A stretch of 64,000 bases of DNA from the NCBI GenBank assembly GCA_965659745.1, contig CBFHXF010000007.1:3617-67616 (forward strand), read 5' to 3'. A model generated the notes under the pieces. The model saw nothing but the letters and a program-made list of their open reading frames with translations, searched no databases and was not told the origin of the DNA. The DNA comes from VMCP01 sp965659745 (GTDB taxonomy: Bacteria > Bacteroidota > Bacteroidia > NS11-12g > UBA955). Below are positions 1-8,007 of this stretch, in pieces (position 1 is the first letter of the stretch; each line of letters starts with the position of its first letter). A program made the position numbers and the translations under genes.

Positions 1-1
1 G

Positions 2-409
2 GCCAAACTCATGCAACACAATTCGCATGTGTTTACCTTTAGCATGCACGGCGCTATGAACTATCCGGCTCGAAAGGAATTGTCAGATTTAGATATAGGC
101 CTGAAAGACGGTACCCTCGGACCCGAATATTTATCCATATTGTATGATACCCTTCCCCGATTGATTGAGGAAGTAAAACCAGATTTTGCCTTTTATTTAT
201 CGGGGGTGGATATATTAGAAACCGATAAATTGGGAAAACTGAAAGTCAGTTTAGACGACTGTAAAAGGAGAGATGAATTCGTATTCAAGCAACTCAAACA
301 GCATCAAATACCGGTAACGGTGGCTCTCGGCGGAGGCTATTCTCCGAATATCAAAACCATTGTAGAAGCGCATTGCAATACCTTTCGGCTTGCCGCCTCA
401 TTATATTAA
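2..409 (+). CDS. Histone deacetylase superfamily protein, C-terminal part (5' end outside window)
   Basis: The reading frame is open to the left edge, so only the last 135 residues are seen. The visible part fits the C-terminal half of the class I/II/IV histone-deacetylase (arginase-like, zinc-dependent amidohydrolase) fold: VFTFSMHG, an SDLDI segment, AFYLSGVDILETD, which supplies a metal-binding aspartate region, and the closing GGGYS loop. Bacterial members remove acetyl groups from small amines or from protein lysine; the substrate here cannot be read from the sequence. The gene ends tail to tail with the next minus-strand gene, and the two stop codons share the palindrome TTAA at 406-409. 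The family is secure. The N-terminal metal ligands and true start lie outside the window. Confidence 0.85.
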   Translation, partial: AKLMQHNSHVFTFSMHGAMNYPARKELSDLDIGLKDGTLGPEYLSILYDTLPRLIEEVKPDFAFYLSGVDILETDKLGKLKVSLDDCKRRDEFVFKQLKQHQIPVTVALGGGYSPNIKTIVEAHCNTFRLAASLY

Positions 410-1332
410 AAGGTAATTCCCAAACTCACAAACGGAATGGGCCAAAAGGCTTTGCGCTCGTATTCAACATTTGAAATCCATTCTTGCTTGTTATAGTCAT
501 AATACCCATTATCTTCTTCGGTACTATACGCCGCCGATAAGACCCCTACATCTACAAATCCATTTTTTAGGGCATTAATTCGCAGCGCCGGACCTCCTAT
601 AATTGTAGGTTGTGAATTCTGATGTAAAAGCACCCATAGTTCACCAACCAAACTCACCTTGGGGGAAGATTGATACAAGCCGCTCACCTCTATAATTGGC
701 AGTTGCTCCTTCGAGTCTGTGTAAAATCCATATCCGGTATTCAGGGTAATATTAGCCTCTTTATCGCCATAGGTAATATTAGCGAATAAAAGTCCGAGCG
801 ATTCTTCGTCGCCGTAAAATAATTTACCCAATTGTCCTCCAAAACTCGCATACAGGTTTTCCCCAATTTTGGTACCCACTTTCAGATTTACAAATGTGGG
901 CATGAGGATTGGGGTGGTGGTCATTCCGATACTAATATTATCGGTAATGCCATATTGGGCCTGAACCAATAAGAAATAAATCATATTCAAATACCCTTCT
1001 CCCTGTTTTAATGGAATCGCAGAGGGCGCATACAAATACCGGGTGGGATGTACAATCGGACCTAATGCTTTTGGATTGCGTACCATGGTTCTCATTTGCA
1101 CGGCATAGGTGGGAATGAATACCCGCGTACCGTCGCTTTTTACCACCTGCAGTTCACGTGCATCCTCAAAAACAATACGGCCTTCTACGGTACCATTTTG
1201 GGTTTTGATGCGATAGTAATTGACGGTATCTTTTGAAGAAGATGAGGCTTCTTGTGCATAGATCTGGGGCATTGCAATGAAGCCCAAAATCAACAGGAAA
1301 ATGGGCAAAATGGATAGGCCTTGTTTTTTCAT
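406..1332 (-). CDS. Hypothetical exported beta-rich protein
   Basis: This 308-residue protein is not recognised by family name. It starts with a Sec signal peptide (MKKQGLSILPIFLLILGF, cleavage likely after an alanine-rich IYAQ end). A short beta domain with a KTQNGTVEGRIVFEDA segment follows, resembling small SH3/LSm-like modules. The remainder has alternating aromatic and glycine strands (GITDNISIGMTTTPI, ASFGGQLGKLF) ending in a terminal phenylalanine, as expected for an outer-membrane beta-barrel. A longer frame begins with GTG at 1344, but that codon overlaps the promoter box TATATTTG (1351-1344), so ATG at 1332 is preferred. The outer-membrane location is inferred from composition. Confidence 0.75.
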   Translation of the reverse strand: MKKQGLSILPIFLLILGFIAMPQIYAQEASSSSKDTVNYYRIKTQNGTVEGRIVFEDARELQVVKSDGTRVFIPTYAVQMRTMVRNPKALGPIVHPTRYLYAPSAIPLKQGEGYLNMIYFLLVQAQYGITDNISIGMTTTPILMPTFVNLKVGTKIGENLYASFGGQLGKLFYGDEESLGLLFANITYGDKEANITLNTGYGFYTDSKEQLPIIEVSGLYQSSPKVSLVGELWVLLHQNSQPTIIGGPALRINALKNGFVDVGVLSAAYSTEEDNGYYDYNKQEWISNVEYERKAFWPIPFVSLGITF

Positions 1333-1343
1333 AGCTATTTTCA

Positions 1344-1351
1344 CAAATATA
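1344..1351 (-). promoter_or_regulatory. -7 promoter box TATATTTG of the exported beta-rich protein
   Basis: Exact match to the Bacteroidota -7 consensus TAnnTTTG, 11 nt before the ATG at 1332. It overlaps the upstream GTG candidate start at 1344 and so argues against it. Confidence 0.6.
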
Positions 1352-1399
1352 ATCTACGGAGTTTGTATTTTTCACATTGTTTAAATTGACTTATTTCAC

Positions 1400-1407
1400 G
1401 AACTTTG
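1400..1407 (+). promoter_or_regulatory. -7-like box GAACTTTG of the thrS operon
   Basis: Matches TAnnTTTG except at the first base and lies 8 nt before the thrS ATG at 1416. It implies an ultra-short leader and rules out the longer frame that begins at 1377. Confidence 0.45.
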
Positions 1408-1415
1408 CATTTTTA

Positions 1416-3344
1416 ATGAATTCCGTAATTATAACCCTTCCCGATGGCGCACAGCGCGAGTATCCAATTGGAAGTACTCCCATGGATGTGGCCCTTTCGA
1501 TTAGCGAAGGACTTGCGCGTAACGTACTGGCCGCCAAAATTGACGATAAAGTAGTAGATGCCGCAACGCCTTTCACCAAAGATTCAAATTTGGCTTTGCT
1601 TACATGGAACGACACAGACGGAAAGCAAACCTATTGGCACAGCTCGGCGCATTTATTAGCCGAAGCATTGGAAGCACTTTTTCCAGGTGTTAAATTAGGA
1701 ATAGGTCCCCCAATTCAATACGGATTTTATTACGATGTAGATTTCGGTGATTACAAATTTACAGATGCCGATTTTGAAAAAGTAGAATCCAAGATGCGCG
1801 AGTTGGCTAAAACCAATTCTGCGTTCGTTCGTAAAGAAGTTGGTAAAGCCGAAGCCGTGGCCTATTTCGAAGAAAAAGGCGATCCTTATAAACTAGACCT
1901 GCTTAAAGATTTAGAAGACGGCAGTATTACCTTTTACCAACAAGGAAATTTTACCGATTTATGTCGGGGTCCTCATATTCCGCATACCGGACATATCAAA
2001 TCGATTAAAGTATTGTCAACCGCTGGAGCTTACTGGCGTGGGGATGAAAAGAACAAACAATTGACCCGTATTTATGCCATTACATTTCCCAAAAAGTCAG
2101 AATTAGACGCCCATTTGGAAATGCTGGAAGAGGCAAAAAAACGCGATCACCGTAAGCTTGGAAAAGAATTAGAAATTTATACGTTTGACGATGATGTAGG
2201 TCCTGGATTGCCTTTATGGTTGCCCAATGGTGGGGCCATGATCGAAGCCTTAGAATCTTACGCCAAAAAAGTAGAGAGAGAAGCCGGGTATGACCGCGTG
2301 AAATCTCCGCATATTGCTCGTGAAAGCATGTATTTGAAGAGCGGTCACTTACCTTATTATAAGGATAGTATGTATCCTCCGATGGAAATCGATGGAGTTA
2401 ATTACTATCTAAAGGCAATGAACTGCCCTCACCATCATAAAATTTTTGCCGCTACTCCTAAGTCCTATCGCGATTTACCGATCCGCCTTGCCGAATACGG
2501 AACCTGCTACCGTTATGAACAAAGTGGTGAACTATTCGGTTTGATGCGCGTGAGAAGTCTTCAAATGAACGATGCGCACATTTATTGTACCGAAGCCCAA
2601 TTTGAAGAAGAATTCCAAAATGTGAATGCTTTGTATTTGAAGCATTTTGAGAAATTCGGCATCGAAAAATATGTAATGCGATTCTCTAAGCACGATCCTG
2701 CTCGTTTAGGCGAGAAGTATATCGACATGCCCGAGCTTTGGATCAAAACCGAGGCGATGGTAAGGAAGGTACTCGACAAAATGGGTGTGAATTATGTGGA
2801 AGTAGAAGACGAAGCCGCTTTTTACGGTCCTAAAATTGATATCCAAGTGTACAGTGCCATAGGTAGAGAGTTTACCTTGGCTACCAATCAAGTGGATTTT
2901 GCGCAGGCAGATCGCTTTGATTTGTATTTTATTAATGAAAAGAACGAGAAGGAACGTCCGATTATCATTCACAGGGCCCCTTTAAGTACGCACGAGCGAT
3001 TTATCGGATTTTTATTGGAACATTATGCCGGACGATTGCCGGTTTGGTTAGCGCCTAAACAAGTTATTGTGCTTCCAATTTCAGATAAATACGCCGCATA
3101 TGGAGATGAAGTTGTTAAATTCCTGAAAAAGCACGATATTCGCGCCTCTATTGATCACAGATCAGAGAAAGCCGGAAAGAAAATCCGTGACGCCGAAGTA
3201 TCTAAGACCCCGTATATGTTAATAGTAGGGGAGAAGGAAGCAGAGGTTCGATCGGTTTCTGTAAGAATGCACGGTGGAACTGATTTAGGATTAATGGAAT
3301 TACAGCAGTTTGCTGATAGAATAATTGATGAAGCCAGTTTATAA
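1416..3344 (+). CDS. thrS: Threonine--tRNA ligase
   Basis: Charges tRNA-Thr with threonine in the cytoplasm. The 642-residue protein has the full class II ThrRS order: an N-terminal TGS domain (begins NSVIITLPDGAQ), the editing domain with zinc-type HSSAH motif near residue 75, a second additional domain, the catalytic core (NCPHH, RVRSLQMNDAH, and QVDFAQADRFDL near the C-terminal part of the core) and the anticodon-binding domain starting around QVIVLPISDKY. The frame extends upstream to 1377, but those extra 13 codons are unlike ThrRS and precede the promoter box, so ATG 1416 is chosen. It is the first gene of thrS-infC-rpmI-rplT; the infC start lies inside the thrS 3' end, which points to translational coupling. 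Confidence 0.97.
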   Translation: MNSVIITLPDGAQREYPIGSTPMDVALSISEGLARNVLAAKIDDKVVDAATPFTKDSNLALLTWNDTDGKQTYWHSSAHLLAEALEALFPGVKLGIGPPIQYGFYYDVDFGDYKFTDADFEKVESKMRELAKTNSAFVRKEVGKAEAVAYFEEKGDPYKLDLLKDLEDGSITFYQQGNFTDLCRGPHIPHTGHIKSIKVLSTAGAYWRGDEKNKQLTRIYAITFPKKSELDAHLEMLEEAKKRDHRKLGKELEIYTFDDDVGPGLPLWLPNGGAMIEALESYAKKVEREAGYDRVKSPHIARESMYLKSGHLPYYKDSMYPPMEIDGVNYYLKAMNCPHHHKIFAATPKSYRDLPIRLAEYGTCYRYEQSGELFGLMRVRSLQMNDAHIYCTEAQFEEEFQNVNALYLKHFEKFGIEKYVMRFSKHDPARLGEKYIDMPELWIKTEAMVRKVLDKMGVNYVEVEDEAAFYGPKIDIQVYSAIGREFTLATNQVDFAQADRFDLYFINEKNEKERPIIIHRAPLSTHERFIGFLLEHYAGRLPVWLAPKQVIVLPISDKYAAYGDEVVKFLKKHDIRASIDHRSEKAGKKIRDAEVSKTPYMLIVGEKEAEVRSVSVRMHGGTDLGLMELQQFADRIIDEASL

Positions 3345-3882
3345 AGGTAAAAGCCGCCGTAGGGAAGATCCCCACAAAATCAACGAACGTATCGTTGCGA
3401 AAGAAGTACGTTTGGTTGGTGACAACATTGAAATGGGTATCTACCCCACTGAGAAGGCCATAGAAATGGCCTACGAATTGGGCTTAGATCTAGTGGAAAT
3501 CAGTCCCAATGCAGAACCTCCTGTTTGTAAAGTAACCGATTACAAAAAGTTCCTTTACGAACAAAAGAAGAAGCAAAAGGAAATCAAAGCAAACGCTGTA
3601 AAGCAAGAAATTAAAGAAATTCGTTTCGGTCCGAATACCGATGAGCACGATGTTAATTTCAAGATGAAACACGCCATTGCCTTCCTTGAAGAGGGAAATA
3701 AAGTAAGGGCTTTTGTTTTCTTTAGAGGTAGAACTATCGTGTTTATTGAAAGAGGTATCGATCTTTTAATGAATTTCGCGAATAAATTAATCGATGATGG
3801 CCATGCCAAACTCGAAATGGAGCCGAAGCGAGAGGGCAAAAAAGTTGTGATTATTCTCGCACCCAAGAATGCAAAAAAATAA
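3328..3882 (+). CDS. infC: Translation initiation factor IF-3
   Basis: IF-3 binds the 30S subunit, prevents premature 50S joining and checks the start codon. The 184-residue product shows the N-terminal domain (INERIVAKEVRLVGDN, GLDLVEISPNAEPPVCKV), the basic linker (KKKQKEIKANAVKQEIKEIR) and the C-terminal domain ending with MEPKREGKKVVIILAPK. ATG at 3328 is preferred; TTG at 3325 directly precedes it and a stop lies just upstream, so there is little other choice. The start overlaps the last 17 bases of thrS. The AUU start typical of enteric infC is absent from this frame. Confidence 0.97.
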   Translation: MKPVYKGKSRRREDPHKINERIVAKEVRLVGDNIEMGIYPTEKAIEMAYELGLDLVEISPNAEPPVCKVTDYKKFLYEQKKKQKEIKANAVKQEIKEIRFGPNTDEHDVNFKMKHAIAFLEEGNKVRAFVFFRGRTIVFIERGIDLLMNFANKLIDDGHAKLEMEPKREGKKVVIILAPKNAKK

Positions 3883-3900
3883 TATTTAACGTATACCACT

Positions 3901-4101
3901 ATGCCAAAAATGAAGACCAATTCCAGCGCAAAGAAACGTTTCAAGGTAACGGGCACTGGAAAAGTAAAACGCCGTAAAGCTTTTTTGAACCATATCTTGA
4001 CCAAAAAGGCAACCAAACGTAAAAAAGCGCTTGCAAAACCTGCAATGGTGCATGAAAGAGATATGAGCAACGTAAAATTTATGCTCCGTATCGGTAAATA
4101 A
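3901..4101 (+). CDS. rpmI: 50S ribosomal protein L35
   Basis: A 66-residue, very basic protein with the L35 signature (MPKMKTNSSAKKRFKVTGTG at the N-terminus, then KRRKAFLNHIL). It is a large-subunit protein. It sits 18 nt after infC in the standard infC-rpmI-rplT order. Length is normal for the family. Confidence 0.97.
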   Translation: MPKMKTNSSAKKRFKVTGTGKVKRRKAFLNHILTKKATKRKKALAKPAMVHERDMSNVKFMLRIGK

Positions 4102-4162
4102 TAAAAATCATGGCCGGAGCTAACAAGTGCCTTGTGCCGCTCAAGCCAAAAAACTAAATACT

Positions 4163-4513
4163 ATGCCAAGATCAGTAAACCACGTAGCTAGTAAAGCTAG
4201 AAGGAAAAAAACCCTGAAGTTAGCCAAAGGTTACTTCGGAAGACGTAAAAACGTATGGACGGTTGCCAAAAATGCCGTAGAGAAAGGTTTAACCTATGCC
4301 TACCGCGACCGTAGAACCAAAAAACGCGAATTCCGCTCTTTGTGGATCATGCGTATTAATGCAGCCTGCCGCGAACACGGTGTGAGTTACTCTCAATTTA
4401 TGGGTAAATTGGGTAACTCCTCTTTGGAAATGGACCGTAAAACATTAGCCGAATTGGCAATGAACGATCCCCAAGGATTTAAAGCCGTTCTTGATATTGT
4501 GATGCAAGGATAA
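4163..4513 (+). CDS. rplT: 50S ribosomal protein L20
   Basis: Binds 23S rRNA early in 50S assembly; in other bacteria L20 also represses its own operon. The 116-residue product has the family start MPRSVNHVASKARRKK and the conserved KGYFGRRKNVWTVAKNAVEKGL. The frame is open back to 4127, but the 12 additional codons are not L20-like and MPRSV is the usual N-terminus. It is the last gene of the operon, followed by a strong terminator at 4532-4562. Confidence 0.97.
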   Translation: MPRSVNHVASKARRKKTLKLAKGYFGRRKNVWTVAKNAVEKGLTYAYRDRRTKKREFRSLWIMRINAACREHGVSYSQFMGKLGNSSLEMDRKTLAELAMNDPQGFKAVLDIVMQG

Positions 4514-4531
4514 TCATCCCCTGCACATCTG

Positions 4532-4562
4532 AAAAGGCCGTCGTTTATCGATGGCCTTTTTT
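4532..4562 (+). terminator. Rho-independent terminator after rplT
   Basis: AAAAGGCCGTCG pairs with CGATGGCCTTTT around a TTTA loop (one G-T wobble), followed by further T residues. It closes the thrS-infC-rpmI-rplT operon. Confidence 0.85.
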
Positions 4563-4629
4563 AGTTAAACGGAACTTGATTATTTTCGAACCAACTATTT
4601 GATCGTTTACTACGTCTGCACTATAACAC

Positions 4630-5616
4630 ATGAAAATATCACCTTTTGCTCCCATTTATAAATTTGCTACCCCTTTTTTAATAGGACTACTTTTTACCAC
4701 TTCCACGATAAAGGCGCAAATCAATATTACCGGTACCCAAAATGCGGATACCTCCGAATTAGGACATGTGCCCGAGTTGGAATACATAGCCTCAAACCTG
4801 CCCAATTACAAATCCTTTATGTTCCGTAGGGTGGTGCAAGAATATATTGCCAATGAAAATGGATTTCTTCTCGATGTAAAACTCGATACCGCTTTCATGA
4901 TTTTTAAACGTTCTGCTGAAGATTCGTCCATATATATGGGTACGTATCACGCCGACGACGAAGGAAGTATGGCGTTTGCAAAAGCCAACGATGTAGAAAA
5001 AATTCCCCTAGAAATAAAATTGGCACCCGATGGGAAAATAAAAGAATTGGTAAATTGGAAACAATTTAGAGACTATTTCGTATCCTCATTGTCGAAGCAA
5101 GCACAAGCCGATTTAATTACGCCCGCTTATTTTAGAGAACAAAAAGAACTCTTGAACAAGGAGGCGGTAATCCGACTTTTGGTAATGGAAGACCTTCACT
5201 ACCTATTTGATATTTATGGCGATACCGTAGATTTAAATCTTCAGTATTTGCGCGTAAAGGGACTAAAATCACCCTTTTCAGGTAAAAAACTTCAGGTTTT
5301 AGGGAATCTTACCATCAATAGGATTGAGGGTGCGGCTAACTCGTTGCGTTTCAAAGCACAGAATAGAGCCGATGGTCCTGTAAAACAGCAATTAATGGAT
5401 GAGGCCATACGATACTTGAAAACCAAAGAACAAGATAAATATTCGAGTACCCAAATTCTGAATGTAGGGTTGAATTCGGAACAAGAGTTCGATTATAACT
5501 TAAAAGCAAAATGCCTGATGAAGGCAACCTTAAGCGATGTAGTGGTTCTGAATCTGCAAAGTAGGGGCAATATTAGGGTTTATCAACTTTGGGATTACAG
5601 ATTCCCCTGGGAATAA
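4630..5616 (+). CDS. Hypothetical secreted protein
   Basis: I do not recognise the family. The 328-residue product begins with a signal peptide (hydrophobic stretch FLIGLLFTTSTIKAQ, residues about 17-31). The mature part is soluble-looking, mixed alpha/beta, with charged segments and no membrane span or metal motif. The N-terminal third contains ELEYIASNLPNYKSFMFRRV and a DTAFMIFKRSAEDSSIYMG stretch; the C-terminal part (EFDYNLKAKCLMKATLSDV) looks beta-rich. It stands alone between the rplT terminator and the phosphate-uptake pair. A periplasmic or surface location is inferred only from the signal peptide. Confidence 0.75.
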   Translation: MKISPFAPIYKFATPFLIGLLFTTSTIKAQINITGTQNADTSELGHVPELEYIASNLPNYKSFMFRRVVQEYIANENGFLLDVKLDTAFMIFKRSAEDSSIYMGTYHADDEGSMAFAKANDVEKIPLEIKLAPDGKIKELVNWKQFRDYFVSSLSKQAQADLITPAYFREQKELLNKEAVIRLLVMEDLHYLFDIYGDTVDLNLQYLRVKGLKSPFSGKKLQVLGNLTINRIEGAANSLRFKAQNRADGPVKQQLMDEAIRYLKTKEQDKYSSTQILNVGLNSEQEFDYNLKAKCLMKATLSDVVVLNLQSRGNIRVYQLWDYRFPWE

Positions 5617-5703
5617 TACGCAAGTATTAATTATGTGTTAACAATTGCATGACTTAGTAAGTATACTGCTGATTACCCATAAATTCGTGGTAAGATTACC
5701 AGT

Positions 5704-6351
5704 ATGGCTCTAAATAATTTACTCAGCATTTTTCTTCCTAAGGATAAGATTTTTTATAATCTTTTCGAACAAGCAGCCTCTAACATTTCCCAAATGGGAA
5801 AGGAGTTTAAATCTTTTGTTTACGAAACCAATCCCGAAACGCGTTTTTTGATTTTTCAAAAACTCGAAAATTTGGAGCATCAAAATGATGAAGTAACGCA
5901 TCAAATTTTTCAAGAACTAGGTAAGAATTTTATAACACCCTTTGATCGCGAAGACATACATTATTTAGCAACCGCAACCGACGATGTGGCAGATTACATA
6001 TTTGCATCTTGTAAGAAGATGCAATTTCATGGAGTAGATCCCAATGATGAACCCATTCAAAGCCTAGCAGAACTTATTTGCGAAGGGGCTCAAGAGGTGA
6101 GCAGGGTAATCATGCAATTGAGAGAACTGAAACGTCCAGAAAAAATTATGGAGTCGATCGTAAAGATCAACAGCCTCGAAAATCACGCAGATCACGTGTT
6201 TGATAAAAATATTAAGCACCTTTTTGATACCGAAGATGATTTTAAAAACCTCATCCGACGTCGTGAGGTTTATACCGTTATGGAAATTGCCACCGATAAA
6301 TTTGAGGATGTGGCGAACGTAATTGAAACCATCATCGTTAAATACGCATAA
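5704..6351 (+). CDS. DUF47/PhoU-like phosphate transport regulator
   Basis: A 215-residue, all-helical cytoplasmic protein of the DUF47 (YkaA/PhoU-like) family. It has regularly spaced acidic helices such as TPFDREDIHYLATATDDVADYI, which carries the family's metal-binding D/E pattern, and ATDKFEDVANVIETIIVKYA at the C-terminus. DUF47 proteins are usually encoded directly before Pit-type phosphate permeases and are thought to modulate them. Here the permease follows after 3 nt, so the two are almost certainly cotranscribed. The function is inferred from family and context. Confidence 0.9.
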   Translation: MALNNLLSIFLPKDKIFYNLFEQAASNISQMGKEFKSFVYETNPETRFLIFQKLENLEHQNDEVTHQIFQELGKNFITPFDREDIHYLATATDDVADYIFASCKKMQFHGVDPNDEPIQSLAELICEGAQEVSRVIMQLRELKRPEKIMESIVKINSLENHADHVFDKNIKHLFDTEDDFKNLIRRREVYTVMEIATDKFEDVANVIETIIVKYA

Positions 6352-6354
6352 GTC

Positions 6355-8007
6355 ATGACTTTGGTTGTTGCCATTATTGTTCTGGCTCTGATTTTTGACT
6401 ATATCAATGGTTTTCATGACGCGGCCAACGCCATTGCCACTATTGTTTCTACGAAAGTATTAACTCCCATTCAGGCCGTTTTATGGGCTGCCATGTTTAA
6501 TTTCGGCGCCTTCTTTTTGTTCAAAGACCATGCTGTGGCCAATACCATTTCCAAAACGGTGGTAGATACCTATATTACTTTGGAAGTGATTTTAGCCGGG
6601 ATTATTGCGGCGATTTTTTGGAACTTACTTACTTGGTGGTATGGTATTCCCTCTTCTTCTTCGCATACATTAATTGGTGGATTCGCTGGTGCTGCTGTGG
6701 CGCATGCGTTTACGGTAAAAGGATTCATGCCTTTGAGCGATATTGTAGCCTCAGATAAAATCATGAAAACCGTGTACTTTATCTTTTTGGCGCCCATAAT
6801 GGGAATGCTAATTTCGGCTTTTATAACTTTAGTAACCATTAAGCGCAACCTATGGGGACGTTTTGCCATAATGATTTTGGCATCGGGAATGACCTTTTTG
6901 ATATTTGATTATTTTATGGATGTGAAATTAGAGCAAAATCTATCTAAATTTTACCGCGTAGAAAAATATCAAAAACAAGCCCTCAAGAATCCACAAGATC
7001 CACAAATACAAGCGAATTACGAATTGGCCAAATCCCACTTTGATGAGTCTTTGCCTTTTTTGGGTGAGTATAAGAGCAAGGGACAAGATGTGGTAGTTGA
7101 CAACATTCTAAAAAGCGTTAATCTCAATGATGTATTGATCAATAAACAACGCGAAATTGTTGAGAAATTCCTGAAGTATGAAGCCGTAAAGAAAGACGCT
7201 TTTTTTAACGCGAAAGACCAACCCAAATTGGCTTTGGTAGAGTCAAAAATAGCTTCTTGTATACCCATATTTGAGCAATATGAAAAATTAGGACCCGAAG
7301 AAACCGCTCAAAAAATATCGGGAATTATCCAACTGGGAGAGGCCCAAAAAGCAAAGTTCATCTCTGAATATCATGTAGATGTTCGTAAATCGCTGTCTAA
7401 AGATTTAGATAAAGCAGATAACCGACAGTTAACGTACATGATGATGATTTTCTTCGCCATTTTCGGACTCGTATATCTATACGTTGAGGTTTACAGAAAG
7501 CCCACCGCCGCCAAAATGAATCAGATGTTTAAGAAACTACAACTTTTATCGTCTGCAGCATTTAGTTTAGGTCATGGCGGTAGTGATGCTCAAAAAGTAA
7601 TGGGAATTATTGGTGCCGCTCTTATTGCGAATGGAAATATTATAGACTTTAAAGAAATTCCCAACTGGGTTCCTTTGGCTTGTTATACCGCTATTGCTTT
7701 AGGTACGCTCAGTGGTGGTTGGAAAATTGTGAAGACCATGGGAACCAAAATTACGAAAGTAACTCCCTTAGAAGGAGTAGGAGCGGAAACAGCAGGAGCT
7801 ATAACCTTATTTCTTACGGCTCAAATGGGAATCCCTGTCAGCACCACACACACCATAACAGGATCTATCATTGGTGTAGGTGCTACAAAGAGATTAAGTG
7901 CCGTAAGATGGGGGGTAACCCGTTCCTTATTGTTTGCATGGATAGTTACCATCCCCATTTCCGCTATTGTAGCAGCCTTAACCTATTGGGTGGTCGTTGC
8001 TTTCTAA
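6355..8007 (+). CDS. PiT-family inorganic phosphate transporter with large hydrophilic insert
   Basis: Inner-membrane phosphate symporter (PiT/SLC20 family), 550 residues. Both halves of the inverted duplication are visible: the first signature near the N-terminus (DYINGFHDAANAIATIVST) and the second near residue 400 (SLGHGGSDAQKVMG). Each half also has a serine/threonine-rich selectivity segment (GIPSSSSHTLIGG; GIPVSTTHTITGS). Between the halves, roughly residues 190-345, lies a long charged, helical, non-membrane insert. The gene follows the DUF47 gene by 3 nt. Its last 30 nt overlap the end of convergent clpB. The preference for phosphate over other oxyanions is family knowledge. Confidence 0.93.
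   Translation: MTLVVAIIVLALIFDYINGFHDAANAIATIVSTKVLTPIQAVLWAAMFNFGAFFLFKDHAVANTISKTVVDTYITLEVILAGIIAAIFWNLLTWWYGIPSSSSHTLIGGFAGAAVAHAFTVKGFMPLSDIVASDKIMKTVYFIFLAPIMGMLISAFITLVTIKRNLWGRFAIMILASGMTFLIFDYFMDVKLEQNLSKFYRVEKYQKQALKNPQDPQIQANYELAKSHFDESLPFLGEYKSKGQDVVVDNILKSVNLNDVLINKQREIVEKFLKYEAVKKDAFFNAKDQPKLALVESKIASCIPIFEQYEKLGPEETAQKISGIIQLGEAQKAKFISEYHVDVRKSLSKDLDKADNRQLTYMMMIFFAIFGLVYLYVEVYRKPTAAKMNQMFKKLQLLSSAAFSLGHGGSDAQKVMGIIGAALIANGNIIDFKEIPNWVPLACYTAIALGTLSGGWKIVKTMGTKITKVTPLEGVGAETAGAITLFLTAQMGIPVSTTHTITGSIIGVGATKRLSAVRWGVTRSLLFAWIVTIPISAIVAALTYWVVVAF

Noticed and set aside
1377..1415. Longer N-terminus for ThrRS
   Set aside because: The 13 additional codons do not match the TGS-domain start and they include the promoter box region at 1400-1407.
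3555..4070. 171-residue minus-strand open frame opposite infC and rpmI
   Set aside because: It spans two well-supported ribosomal-operon genes; its Phe/Leu-rich content mirrors Lys-rich codons on the other strand.
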